DNA of 49,471 bases, taken from positions 1-49,471 of the IMG/VR virus record IMGVR_UViG_3300005466_000034. One strand, written 5' to 3'. The notes beneath the pieces were generated by a model. That model worked only from the letters and a program-made list of their open reading frames with translations. It did not search any database and had not been told where the DNA came from. Origin of the DNA: a virus. Positions 42,285 to 48,827 of this stretch are shown in pieces; position 1 is the stretch's first letter; each line of letters starts with the position of its first letter. A program made the position numbers and the translations under genes.

Positions 42285-42455
42285 TTAGTGCTTTTCAGTC
42301 TGAGAAGTGTTAGTCTTACGTCGAAGAAGTACTGAATAGCTGAGAGGGACCGTAGAGCCTGTAGAGAAGCCAATAACTTCCCAGTCTTTATCCAACTCGG
42401 CAAGCTGGACTGTAATCTCCTGGTCAGGACCGCCAACAACCTTGTACTCAGTCAC
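42285..42455 (-). CDS. Small hypothetical protein (56 residues)
   Basis: A short gene missed by size: GTG 42455 directly follows the upstream stop (TAAGTG) and encodes MTEYKVVGGPDQEITVQLAE, then DKDWEVIGFSTGSTVPLSYSV and a Lys/Thr-rich end. Its compact beta-strand pattern and exact coupling to the previous stop suggest a real gene. It sits between other virion-type genes; the function is unknown. Confidence 0.6.
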   Translation of the reverse strand: MTEYKVVGGPDQEITVQLAELDKDWEVIGFSTGSTVPLSYSVLLRRKTNTSQTEKH

Positions 42456-42632
42456 TTAGACCCCCTGAGTAACGTAGTGAACAAGAACTAGGGTGTAAAG
42501 AGAATCGCCATTAGCATCGGTTCCAGTGTAGACCATACTTTGGAATCCACTACCGTCATTGTTATAGCGAGTAGTCAACTCTTGACCAATTTCAGTGGCT
42601 GTAAGACCTTCAAGTGTGTACCACTCATACAT
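42456..42632 (-). CDS. Small hypothetical protein (58 residues)
   Basis: Encodes MYEWYTLEGLTATEIGQELT, then a Gly/Asp-rich loop and a last strand pair (YTLVLVHYVTQGV). ATG 42632 is preferred because AGGGA lies eight to nine bases upstream and the start falls 12 bases after the upstream stop; the longer frame from 42686 would overlap the previous gene by 43 bases. No family recognised. Confidence 0.6.
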   Translation of the reverse strand: MYEWYTLEGLTATEIGQELTTRYNNDGSGFQSMVYTGTDANGDSLYTLVLVHYVTQGV

Positions 42633-42643
42633 AAGTATTTTCC

Positions 42644-43336
42644 CTACGGAAGTGTGAATTCGTCCCAGTCGAACATACATGTCCAACGGTTCGTAGTTGG
42701 GTTACCAGCAGCAACCGATGCATCGAGAGTGACGGCAACACCTTCAGAAGCCCTAAGGGTAATGTCAGGCTCACCAACAAAGAATGGAACAGTGTCAACT
42801 GGTTCGTAAAGTGTGGTCGCCGGTGTAGTTCCTACGATAAGAACACGTGGAGAGTACACCTGATGCAGTGTGCCCACTGAGGTAGCTGCTAACTGAGTGG
42901 CAGCAACAGTACCGTCAGCAGTTGCATCACAGAGAGCCGTCACCGACGCATTGGAGGAACCCCCAGTATCACGGAGGCTCTTGGTGATAGAGCCACCGCC
43001 AGTAGGCGCGGCGCTAATTCTCTGCACACGTACCAAAGGTACGAAGACAGTAGGTGCAATACCAGCGGCAGCGGTAATCAGTACGTCAACAATGACTCGG
43101 TTAAGTCGAACCAGAACAGTCGAACCGGAAGCATTGAACAGTGTGGCAAGCTTCTGAGTAGTACCACCTCTACCAGGAACAATGAAAGAGCAAGCTCGTA
43201 CCTGAGCAGAGACTACCTTCTCTTCCTGAATAATGACGTATTGTTCCTCGACCGCGTTAGCCCCAATAGTACGCGCCCGAGTTCGAATCTTTGCACCGGT
43301 ACTATCGGGGGCTATCTGGACAAAGTCTTCTGCCAT
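42644..43336 (-). CDS. Virion-type beta-rich protein
   Basis: A 230-residue protein rich in Val, Thr and Ala (STVLVRLNRVIVDVLITAAAG, VRVQRISAAPTGGGSITKSL, PRVLIVGTTPATTLYEP) with no enzyme motif. Proteins of this look are common structural components in actinophage tail regions. ATG 43336 overlaps the upstream stop (TAATG). It is co-transcribed with the other reverse-strand genes and most likely part of the particle or of fibre assembly. Confidence 0.6.
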   Translation of the reverse strand: MAEDFVQIAPDSTGAKIRTRARTIGANAVEEQYVIIQEEKVVSAQVRACSFIVPGRGGTTQKLATLFNASGSTVLVRLNRVIVDVLITAAAGIAPTVFVPLVRVQRISAAPTGGGSITKSLRDTGGSSNASVTALCDATADGTVAATQLAATSVGTLHQVYSPRVLIVGTTPATTLYEPVDTVPFFVGEPDITLRASEGVAVTLDASVAAGNPTTNRWTCMFDWDEFTLP

Positions 43337-43716
43337 TAGCTGAAGCTAGCCACGACAGAGCCAGCGGCAAAGGAGAGAGTATCACCAGAAGCGGTAGTAC
43401 GCGGAGTGGTAAGCGCTCCATATGCCTTACGCACAGTGCCGCCAGAGTTGTAAATCTCAACTCCGTTAACAGTAGTGGCAGGCATACCAGTGAAAGAAAC
43501 TGTACCAGTATTCGAGCAAGACCGAGAAGCAGCAGCGGCCATTGCCATCGACTGGTGAGCATACGAACCACCAGTGACCAGAGTGCCAGCAGCAGCGTCA
43601 GTACCAGTGGCGGTAGCGAGTCGGAGCTGAGATCCGGTCGTGGCACCAACGTAATCAGCAGTCGAAAACGCAGCGTCTAGCAGCCTGTTAGCTTCAGCAG
43701 TATCGAAGACAGCCAT
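43336..43716 (-). CDS. Virion-type small beta protein
   Basis: A 126-residue protein: an N-terminal helix (FDTAEANRLLDAAFSTADY) followed by a Gly/Thr/Ala-rich beta domain (GSQLRLATATGTDAAAGT, TASGDTLSFAAGSVVASFS). I recognise this layout from actinophage minor tail or fibre-associated proteins, where it forms a jelly-roll-like domain. AAGGAAG stands nine bases before ATG 43716. The exact role is not known. Confidence 0.62.
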   Translation of the reverse strand: MAVFDTAEANRLLDAAFSTADYVGATTGSQLRLATATGTDAAAGTLVTGGSYAHQSMAMAAAASRSCSNTGTVSFTGMPATTVNGVEIYNSGGTVRKAYGALTTPRTTASGDTLSFAAGSVVASFS

Positions 43717-43746
43717 TATTCATTCTTCCTTATGGAGTTGTACGTC

Positions 43747-44070
43747 TTAGTTGTTGGGGAGCTGCTGAGGAACGGCAGCTTCAGTAGTGAAAATCTCAGC
43801 ACGCTCGCGTTCCGGCTTGTTCATCTCCCGGATCAGTACCTCGTGAAGCTGCTCATCCTTCAGACCGTCATTAGAGTGGTCAGTGTTCAGTGCCTCAAGA
43901 ACCTTCTTGCAAACATCGCAATCAGCAATCAGAACATGGCAGTCCCAATGGTAGAAAGCCTGGTTGCCATCAGGAAGAGTGACGACATCCCGAGGAGCCT
44001 TGTCACGCTTTCCACATCCCATGCATGGACGCTCAGGACGAGAGTCGTAAGTCTCAGTAATCTCTGCCAT
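43747..44070 (-). CDS. Zinc-binding hypothetical protein
   Basis: A 107-residue protein with CMGCGKRDKA, then YHWDCHV and CDVCKKVLE: three Cys-x2/3-Cys/His groups that could bind one or two zinc ions. The C-terminal half is acidic and helical (DEQLHEVLIREMNKPERERAE). ATG 44070 overlaps the stop of the upstream gene (TAATG). Function unknown; the metal site suggests a structural or nucleic-acid-binding role. Confidence 0.62.
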   Translation of the reverse strand: MAEITETYDSRPERPCMGCGKRDKAPRDVVTLPDGNQAFYHWDCHVLIADCDVCKKVLEALNTDHSNDGLKDEQLHEVLIREMNKPERERAEIFTTEAAVPQQLPNN

Positions 44071-44426
44071 TACCTATCCAATCTAAAGGGGCCGTGATCT
44101 ACTCGTTCAGTCTTACTATTGACATTGGGACCAGTCACATAGAGTTCATAGTGGTACTTGTAGAAATCCCACTCACTAGTCACTGTCGGATCGGGAGTGA
44201 TAATTACAGCGCTGTCGTTCAGCGAGAGCCACTGGAGAAGACCAGTGCCCTGCACTGTCGAGAGCTGAGCGAAGACCGGTGCATTCGGGTCAGGGTACTC
44301 TATAATGAACAGGTCAGCACGCCACGTTCCAGTAGCGAAGTCGACAGGTTGCCCATCCTTGTCCAATAACGAACGAGTCAACGGCTTACCTGAACCAGGT
44401 GCAAGGATTATCTCGGAACCACTCAT
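44070..44426 (-). CDS. LtfC/gp6-like beta-sandwich protein
   Basis: A 118-residue protein with the pattern of small LtfC/gp6-type beta-sandwich proteins of actinophages: VDFATGTWRADLFI, TGLLQWLSLNDSAVIITPDP, TSEWDFYKYHYELYVTGPN and a closing strand VDHGPFRLDR. These are thought to be virion components near the tail. GGGAGGTGA five bases before ATG 44426 is one of the strongest ribosome sites in the window. Confidence 0.7.
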   Translation of the reverse strand: MSGSEIILAPGSGKPLTRSLLDKDGQPVDFATGTWRADLFIIEYPDPNAPVFAQLSTVQGTGLLQWLSLNDSAVIITPDPTVTSEWDFYKYHYELYVTGPNVNSKTERVDHGPFRLDR

Positions 44427-44497
44427 AGGGAATCACCTCCCATCCACTCGTACCAGAGTATCACGCGGGAGAACTGCCCCGATTGGAATAACTTCAT
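44423..44497 (-). CDS. Possible 24-residue peptide at the head of the reverse operon
   Basis: A frame of 24 codons encodes MKLFQSGQFSRVILWYEWMG plus four residues. Its ATG (44495-44497) abuts the ATG of the forward gene at 44498 in a shared CATATG, and its stop overlaps the next reverse gene (ATGA). It could be a leader peptide that couples translation; it may also be chance. Confidence 0.35.
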   Translation of the reverse strand: MKLFQSGQFSRVILWYEWMGGDSL

Positions 44498-45427
44498 ATG
44501 GGAAAACATCACCACCCACAGAGTCACCGCTTCTCTCATAGCGCTCTGCTCTCTTTGAGCATTCTGTCGGTGGGTTCTCCAGTAGGCCTTCTCATGGCTG
44601 TCGATGCCCCTCAGCCTATCCCCAAGCAAGCTGAGGCATCCGAAGATCCATCTATAGACTCTCTCGACGACTCATGGCTAGCTCTGCCCCAAGGAAAGCC
44701 CACTCTGAACAATGCAGTTCTGCCTCAGATTAAGGCGGTATCTACCAAAGCCAAGAAGAAATCCTCACCATCACCATCACCATCACCCTCTCCCTCTCCA
44801 ACCTCTAAGCTAATCAAGACTCCAACATCTAAGCCAACTCCCACTGTTACCACAAAGACTACCCAACGTCCTACTGTTGTTCAGCGACAGATAGCCAAGA
44901 CTACTACCAATCCAAGTATCACTAAAGACAGAGCTACACCAACCACTAAAACAACGAAGGCACCCACACCCACTCCAATACCTACCAAAGCTCTCAAGTC
45001 TACAACTACACAGACTACACAGACTACACAGACTACACAGACTACTACAACTAAGAGTATACCAACACCGAAACCTTCTTCTAGTGTTGGTGAGAGGATA
45101 GTTGCAGTAGCCAAAACATACGTTGGCAGGAACATGCCCTACAAGATGGGCGGGGATTCACCAACTACCGGCATTGACTGTTCACATTTCGTCTACAGAG
45201 TACTCACTGAGGCTGGACTCAACGTCCAATATAGGAGCAGTGACGCTCTTGCAGCATGGGCAGAGCGCACAACTGATCCTCAACCTGGAGATCTTGTCCT
45301 GTATAGAGGCCATGTTGGTATCTATGCAGGCAATGGAATGATGGTTCATCACGGAAAGCCGGGAGGGGCTTTCTTTGTTAAAATCTACACACAAAATTTC
45401 ATAGGGTATGGAAGGGTGCCATTGTAA
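44498..45427 (+). CDS. Secreted NlpC/P60 peptidase with Ser/Pro/Thr linker
   Basis: A 309-residue protein. Residues 1-37 look like a signal peptide (His-rich basic start, then ALLSLSILSVGSPVGLLMAVDA). Residues 60-195 are a disordered linker with SPSPSPSPSPSP and TQTTQTTQTTQT. Residues about 196-309 are an NlpC/P60 domain with Cys228 in TGIDCSHF, His272 in GHVGIYAG and a later His pair, which hydrolyses D-gamma-glutamyl bonds in peptidoglycan. The signal peptide makes it an exported wall enzyme, unlike the cytoplasmic endolysin at 38406. The end overlaps the next gene (TAATG). Confidence 0.85.
   Translation: MGKHHHPQSHRFSHSALLSLSILSVGSPVGLLMAVDAPQPIPKQAEASEDPSIDSLDDSWLALPQGKPTLNNAVLPQIKAVSTKAKKKSSPSPSPSPSPSPTSKLIKTPTSKPTPTVTTKTTQRPTVVQRQIAKTTTNPSITKDRATPTTKTTKAPTPTPIPTKALKSTTTQTTQTTQTTQTTTTKSIPTPKPSSSVGERIVAVAKTYVGRNMPYKMGGDSPTTGIDCSHFVYRVLTEAGLNVQYRSSDALAAWAERTTDPQPGDLVLYRGHVGIYAGNGMMVHHGKPGGAFFVKIYTQNFIGYGRVPL
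44765..44790 (+). repeat. Hexanucleotide coding repeat (Ser-Pro)
   Basis: Four copies of TCACCA-type hexamers in a row, continued by diverging CTCTCC units, encode the (Ser-Pro) run in the linker of the NlpC/P60 protein. Likely grown by replication slippage; it makes linker length easy to change. Confidence 0.75.
45008..45043 (+). repeat. Four exact 9-bp coding repeats (Thr-Gln-Thr)
   Basis: ACACAGACT occurs four times without interruption and encodes TQTTQTTQTTQT in the linker of the NlpC/P60 protein. Exact identity, including third bases, points to recent slippage, in contrast to the diverged 20-residue repeats of the fibre gene. Confidence 0.85.
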
Positions 45428-46098
45428 TGGCAGGTAAGCATCGTGCACGAAGTCAATTCGTTCCGCGGATCATTAAGGTCGGGACCACGGGTCTGGTTGC
45501 TTCTAGTATTCCTCTCGTTAGTGTCGGGAGTGCTGAGGCTACTGAGTCTACTAGTCCAGTGCTGGAAATCATTGCGCACTGTGAGAGTGGCAACTCGAAC
45601 GTCAACACCAGAGGTGGATCTACCGCAAGTGGATTCCTCCAGATCCTCGACTCAACCTGGCGCGCGTTCGGTGGTACACAGTTCGCTTCACGGGCAATCA
45701 ATGCAAGTCGTGAAGAGCAATTTATTGTAGGACAGAGAATCCTTGCTGGTCAGGGAATCAATGCCTGGAATCCATCCAGAGGATGTTGGGGTGGAAAGAT
45801 CGGTAAGGCAACAACCGTAACCAATGCTGCACCCACACCCAAGAAGAAGGTAGCGACAACTCCAGCTCCAACTCCAGTCAAGAAGGCGAAGTCTGCACCT
45901 AAGACTATTAAGAAGCCTGTCTCCACTCAGTCTATCTCTCGGAATGCTGCTAAGAGCTACACAATCAAGAGGGGAGATACGCTCCTCAAGATTGCCCGTG
46001 CTAACAATACTACCTGGCGTTCTCTCTACAATGCCAATCGTGATACAGTGAAGAACCCGAATCTTATTTATACGGGTAATCACTTGCGATTGACGTGA
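45427..46098 (+). CDS. Secreted Rpf-like transglycosylase with LysM domain
   Basis: A 223-residue protein. Residues 1-37 form a signal peptide (basic start, TTGLVASSIPLVSVGSAEA). Residues 42-120 are a resuscitation-promoting-factor type domain: LEIIAHCESGNSNVN with catalytic Glu53, ASGFLQILDSTW, and a Cys pair (Cys52 and the Cys of RGCWGG) likely to form a disulphide outside the cell. A Pro/Lys linker leads to a LysM domain at 178-222 (SYTIKRGDTLLKIARANNTT...NPNLIYTG) that binds peptidoglycan. This is the domain order of host RpfB/RpfE-like secreted muralytic proteins. ATG overlaps the preceding stop. Confidence 0.88.
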   Translation: MAGKHRARSQFVPRIIKVGTTGLVASSIPLVSVGSAEATESTSPVLEIIAHCESGNSNVNTRGGSTASGFLQILDSTWRAFGGTQFASRAINASREEQFIVGQRILAGQGINAWNPSRGCWGGKIGKATTVTNAAPTPKKKVATTPAPTPVKKAKSAPKTIKKPVSTQSISRNAAKSYTIKRGDTLLKIARANNTTWRSLYNANRDTVKNPNLIYTGNHLRLT

Positions 46099-46105
46099 GG
46101 TAGTA

Positions 46106-46519
46106 ATGGGACAAAGAGAGTTCCCGGCAGTGATCTCTGAAGTTTACGATGGAGATACTGTCAACGTGTGGTGTGATCAAGGATTCGATAATTGGCGTTT
46201 CACCAAGGTTCGTATTCGGGGTATCGCAACCAGGGAACTCTCCCAACCTGGTGGGAAGGAGGCTAGAGATTTCCTCTCTGGCCTTCTTCCTCCGCGTTCT
46301 TATCCTCTAGAACCAACATGTGTTGTCTACAGCTACAAGTGGGACAAGTACGCACCCCGTGTAGACGGTGACATCCTTATGTTTAATGCCCGTCTAGTAT
46401 CGGAGTTGATGATTGAAAGTGGGTACGCACTCCCTTGGGACGGTAAAGGAAAGCAGCCTATTCCAGCGTGGCCTATCCCTCCTGAGATGGACAAAGGCAG
46501 AACGCTTTTTGTTCCTTAA
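46106..46519 (+). CDS. Staphylococcal-nuclease-like (SNase) protein
   Basis: A 137-residue protein with the SNase-fold motifs: VISEVYDGDTVNVW (calcium Asp in DGDT), KVRIRGIATREL (the Arg and Glu of the active site, but Ala where the family has Asp in V-D-T-P-E), and WDKYAPR (second catalytic Arg). Family length is similar. No signal peptide is seen, although most bacterial relatives are secreted. It may degrade nucleic acid or have become a binding protein because of the lost Asp. It stands between two exported-protein genes. Confidence 0.78.
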   Translation: MGQREFPAVISEVYDGDTVNVWCDQGFDNWRFTKVRIRGIATRELSQPGGKEARDFLSGLLPPRSYPLEPTCVVYSYKWDKYAPRVDGDILMFNARLVSELMIESGYALPWDGKGKQPIPAWPIPPEMDKGRTLFVP

Positions 46520-47231
46520 GATCGTAGGGCTAGCGGCTGTACCTGCTGTGGCTATCGGTGGTACGATTGGAATCGTCACAACCCCTACGCCTCAAGGGAA
46601 CTTACCTATATGGACACCGCCAGCGGCTGCCTCGCCTGCGCCCTCGAAGAACTTACCAATAACCCAAACCACTACGAAGCCGAACAACACACCTGCAAAA
46701 TCGGAACCGAGACTGGTTCAGGGTCCAAAGGTAGTGCCAGCGCTTATACGCTCGACAACTACCAGCAAGACACCGGACTCACGGCCATCTACCCCCACTC
46801 GGGAAGCGGAAACGAAGACGCAGCAAACTACTGCATCCTCGGTCTCATCGGAGAAGCCGGTGAGATCGCCAATAAGTTCAAAAAGCTCTACCGAGACGCA
46901 CCCAACTTCGCAACCCACCCAGCAGAATACTACGACTTCTACGCAAAACTCCGAGAAGACATCTTCAAAGAACTCGGGGACGTCCTCTGGTACACCAGTC
47001 AGCTCGCCACGGAACTCGGCGCAACACTCGGAAGCGTCGCAGCCGACAACATCCGTAAGCTCAACTCCCGGAAAGAGCGCGGAAAGCTTCACGGGAGTGG
47101 AGACGAGCGCTAGAACAGCTGGTTCCTTCTGCGCAAAGGGAGATGCCGGTAAGACAGGACAGAGTGCTACAGGAATAAAACTCACCTGCAAGATAACGGG
47201 CAGCGATTCATCATTTCGCTGGCGAGAATAG
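46509..47231 (+). CDS. Anchored Ser/Thr-rich protein with C-terminal Cys domain; hosts a nested gene
   Basis: About 240 residues from TTG 46509 (no in-frame ATG; TTG 46413 is an alternative). The N-terminus is a signal or anchor helix (FLKIVGLAAVPAVAIGGTIG). The middle, about residues 25-200, is a disordered Ser/Thr/Pro/Gln linker. The C-terminus, SFCAKGDAGKTGQS...KLTCKITGSDSSFRWR, is a Cys-pair module I recognise from actinobacterial exported proteins. The folded ends argue for a real gene even though the linker region also encodes a MazG-like protein in another frame. The product should lie at the outer membrane face or be secreted. Confidence 0.62.
   Translation: MFLKIVGLAAVPAVAIGGTIGIVTTPTPQGNLPIWTPPAAASPAPSKNLPITQTTTKPNNTPAKSEPRLVQGPKVVPALIRSTTTSKTPDSRPSTPTREAETKTQQTTASSVSSEKPVRSPISSKSSTETHPTSQPTQQNTTTSTQNSEKTSSKNSGTSSGTPVSSPRNSAQHSEASQPTTSVSSTPGKSAESFTGVETSARTAGSFCAKGDAGKTGQSATGIKLTCKITGSDSSFRWRE
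46610..47113 (+). CDS. MazG-like nucleotide pyrophosphohydrolase, nested out of frame
   Basis: A 167-residue protein. From residue 45 it is a clear all-alpha MazG-like domain: YTLDNYQQDTGL, LGLIGEAGEIANKFKKLYRD (metal-binding EAGE motif near 79-87), and IFKELGDVLWYTSQLATELG (second E-L-G-D motif near 120). Such enzymes hydrolyse NTPs or dNTPs to monophosphates. The N-terminal 45 residues are low complexity and include three Cys. AAGGGAAC stands nine bases before ATG 46610. The whole gene lies within the gene 46509-47231 in a different frame, and its third codon positions are strongly C/A-biased, unlike neighbours. Confidence 0.8.
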   Translation: MDTASGCLACALEELTNNPNHYEAEQHTCKIGTETGSGSKGSASAYTLDNYQQDTGLTAIYPHSGSGNEDAANYCILGLIGEAGEIANKFKKLYRDAPNFATHPAEYYDFYAKLREDIFKELGDVLWYTSQLATELGATLGSVAADNIRKLNSRKERGKLHGSGDER

Positions 47232-47242
47232 GACAACAGAAT

Positions 47243-48061
47243 ATGAACCGCAAGGTTCTCGTGGCAGGAGCCTCAACACTATTGGTGTTGGGGCTCTTTC
47301 CCGTTCCAGCTTCAGCGACCCCCACACCCAAGGGCGGAGGTACCAATCCTCCCGCACTTCAGTTCACTGGGGATTTCAATACCGGAGACACATCACAGTG
47401 GGAGCTGGAGACCGCACATAAGTATTCACTTCAGGTCAAGAATGGAGGACCCAATCACCCAACCGCAGGACGATTCGAGGTTCGTGACGGTGACCACCCG
47501 GTAGACTCTGGAGAACGGTCAGAGGCTAAGGTACCGAACAAGATTGACGTCAAGAATGGAGAAGAGCGTTGGTACTCATTCTCTCTCATGTTTGACAAGA
47601 AGTTTCCTGTGCCCAAGGATGGGTGGTGTATCCCTATCCAGTGGCATCCGGCAAACAAGGATCACTCTGCTGCTGACGGTGCTCCCATGATGAACTTCCA
47701 GTGTGGCAACCATAATGATCCTGATAACCTCTATCTGGAAGTGGGAGATAAGGAACGTTTCAAGCTTGGACCTCTGGATAGAGGTGTGTGGCACACGTTC
47801 CGAATGCACGTGAAGTTCTCGACTAACCCCAAGGATGCTTTTGAGGAGGTTTATCGGGACGACAAGTTGGTTATTCCGAAGATGTCTCCCAAACATGCCA
47901 ATATGAGTAGCCCTCTGGCCTACCTGAAGATTGGTATGTATCGTAAGAGCATTAACAACGGGCCGATGGTCGTGTGGCATGATGACATGAAGATCTACAC
48001 TCAGGACCCAGGGCCACTCGTTCCAACTCCACAGCCCCTCAACGGCTGCACAACTCAATAA
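47243..48061 (+). CDS. Secreted heparin-lyase-I-like polysaccharide lyase
   Basis: A 272-residue protein with a textbook signal peptide (NRKVLVAGASTLLVLGLFPV, cut after ASA near residue 25). The body is a beta jelly-roll of the Polysacc_lyase (heparin lyase I-like) type: GRFEVRDGDHPVDSGERSEA, EERWYSFSLMF, WCIPIQWHPA, HTFRMHVKFS and YLKIGMYRKS. The same landmarks occur in the lyase domain nested in the tail hub (residues 340-575 of the product of 17923), so the phage carries one virion-bound and one exported version. The C-terminus ends in a Pro-rich tail with a Cys. Substrate unknown, probably an acidic exopolysaccharide. Confidence 0.82.
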   Translation: MNRKVLVAGASTLLVLGLFPVPASATPTPKGGGTNPPALQFTGDFNTGDTSQWELETAHKYSLQVKNGGPNHPTAGRFEVRDGDHPVDSGERSEAKVPNKIDVKNGEERWYSFSLMFDKKFPVPKDGWCIPIQWHPANKDHSAADGAPMMNFQCGNHNDPDNLYLEVGDKERFKLGPLDRGVWHTFRMHVKFSTNPKDAFEEVYRDDKLVIPKMSPKHANMSSPLAYLKIGMYRKSINNGPMVVWHDDMKIYTQDPGPLVPTPQPLNGCTTQ

Positions 48062-48070
48062 GGAGAAGAA

Positions 48071-48316
48071 ATGGCTAACAATCTGAACGAGCTGAACGAA
48101 GACAACGAGCTGGACCCAGAGACCAGCCCCGACCCGCTCACAGACACCCGTACCGTCGCTCAGACTCCCACTCCCGATGAGGAGATTCAGCCCCTCCCCG
48201 AGACGGAGGACGCCCAGGGCAACCGCTCTCGTGCGGGAGATTTCGATCCCACTACTGGTGCAGCTCACCCTAGCGAGGACAGCGGAGCCGACAAGGGTCT
48301 GGATCGGGAGAACTAA
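48071..48316 (+). CDS. Acidic disordered protein
   Basis: An 81-residue protein with a strong excess of Asp and Glu and many Pro, Thr and Asn (NELNEDNELDPETSPDP, TPDEEIQPLPETEDAQG), no hydrophobic core and no signal peptide; it should be unfolded alone. AAGGAG is well placed before ATG 48071 and the end overlaps the next start by one base. It may be a DNA-mimic or a partner of the following protein; neither is shown. Confidence 0.6.
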   Translation: MANNLNELNEDNELDPETSPDPLTDTRTVAQTPTPDEEIQPLPETEDAQGNRSRAGDFDPTTGAAHPSEDSGADKGLDREN

Positions 48317-48663
48317 TGGCACGTACCGAGATTCCAGTTACCACTCTCAATGGAGCAGTGGCCGGCGTTCCGAATACTACTCCAGTAGCTCTGGACGCCG
48401 TGAACAACAATGTCATCAGTAACTACAGTCCAACAATGTGGTTGGAGCTGACCTGTACTGTTGCCGGTCCGGTTACTGTTACTTTTGTGACTCCCGGAGA
48501 CGTTCAGGGCAGAGCTATCAGTGATGACACCGCATCGTTGAGCACTATTGGTAGTGTGCGAAGGTTCGGACCGTTTGACAGTGATGTCTACGGTCCGTCT
48601 CTTCAGATCAATGGTCCAGCAACGGTGACTGCGGCTGCTTATCAGACAGTGCAACCGAGCTGA
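48316..48663 (+). CDS. Beta-rich virion-type protein
   Basis: A 115-residue protein (TEIPVTTLNGAVAGVPNTTP, VTVTFVTPGDVQGRAISDD, FGPFDSDVYGPSLQINGPAT) with the composition of a small jelly-roll. Closely similar layouts occur in actinophage structural proteins of decoration type. Start ATG 48316 overlaps the previous stop (TAATG). It is the last gene before the terminator at 48689. A virion role is inferred. Confidence 0.6.
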   Translation: MARTEIPVTTLNGAVAGVPNTTPVALDAVNNNVISNYSPTMWLELTCTVAGPVTVTFVTPGDVQGRAISDDTASLSTIGSVRRFGPFDSDVYGPSLQINGPATVTAAAYQTVQPS

Positions 48664-48688
48664 CAACTCTAAGCGCACACACGCACAC

Positions 48689-48747
48689 AAAGAAATACCC
48701 CTCCAGAGTTCCCACAACTCGTAGCAGGAGGGGTATTTCTTTTTCTT
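48689..48747 (+). terminator. Strong, probably bidirectional terminator
   Basis: A perfect 16-bp stem pairs 48689-48704 with 48727-48742 around a 22-base loop and is followed by TTTTC. The core is ACCCCTCC/GGAGGGGT, extended by A/T pairs, so transcripts from the right also meet the hairpin followed by a short T-rich run. It ends the forward cassette and can stop the reverse transcripts of the tRNA region. Confidence 0.9.
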
Positions 48748-48827
48748 GCATCCCTTGTTGCCACACCGATCGCGCCCTTACAGCACATTTTTCTCGGTGT
48801 ATTGCCTAGCCGTATAGCTGGGCACTG

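Noticed and set aside
45008-45043. Short tandem repeats that could suggest a CRISPR-like or iteron array
   Set aside because: Units are 9 bp, contiguous, without spacers, and encode a Thr/Gln linker in frame.
46718-47236. Reverse-strand frame (172 codons) opposite the nested MazG region
   Set aside because: Its acidic, Val/Cys-rich composition is the expected mirror of the Ser/Thr/Pro and A/C-rich forward codons; no start signal is seen. Two forward frames already explain the segment.
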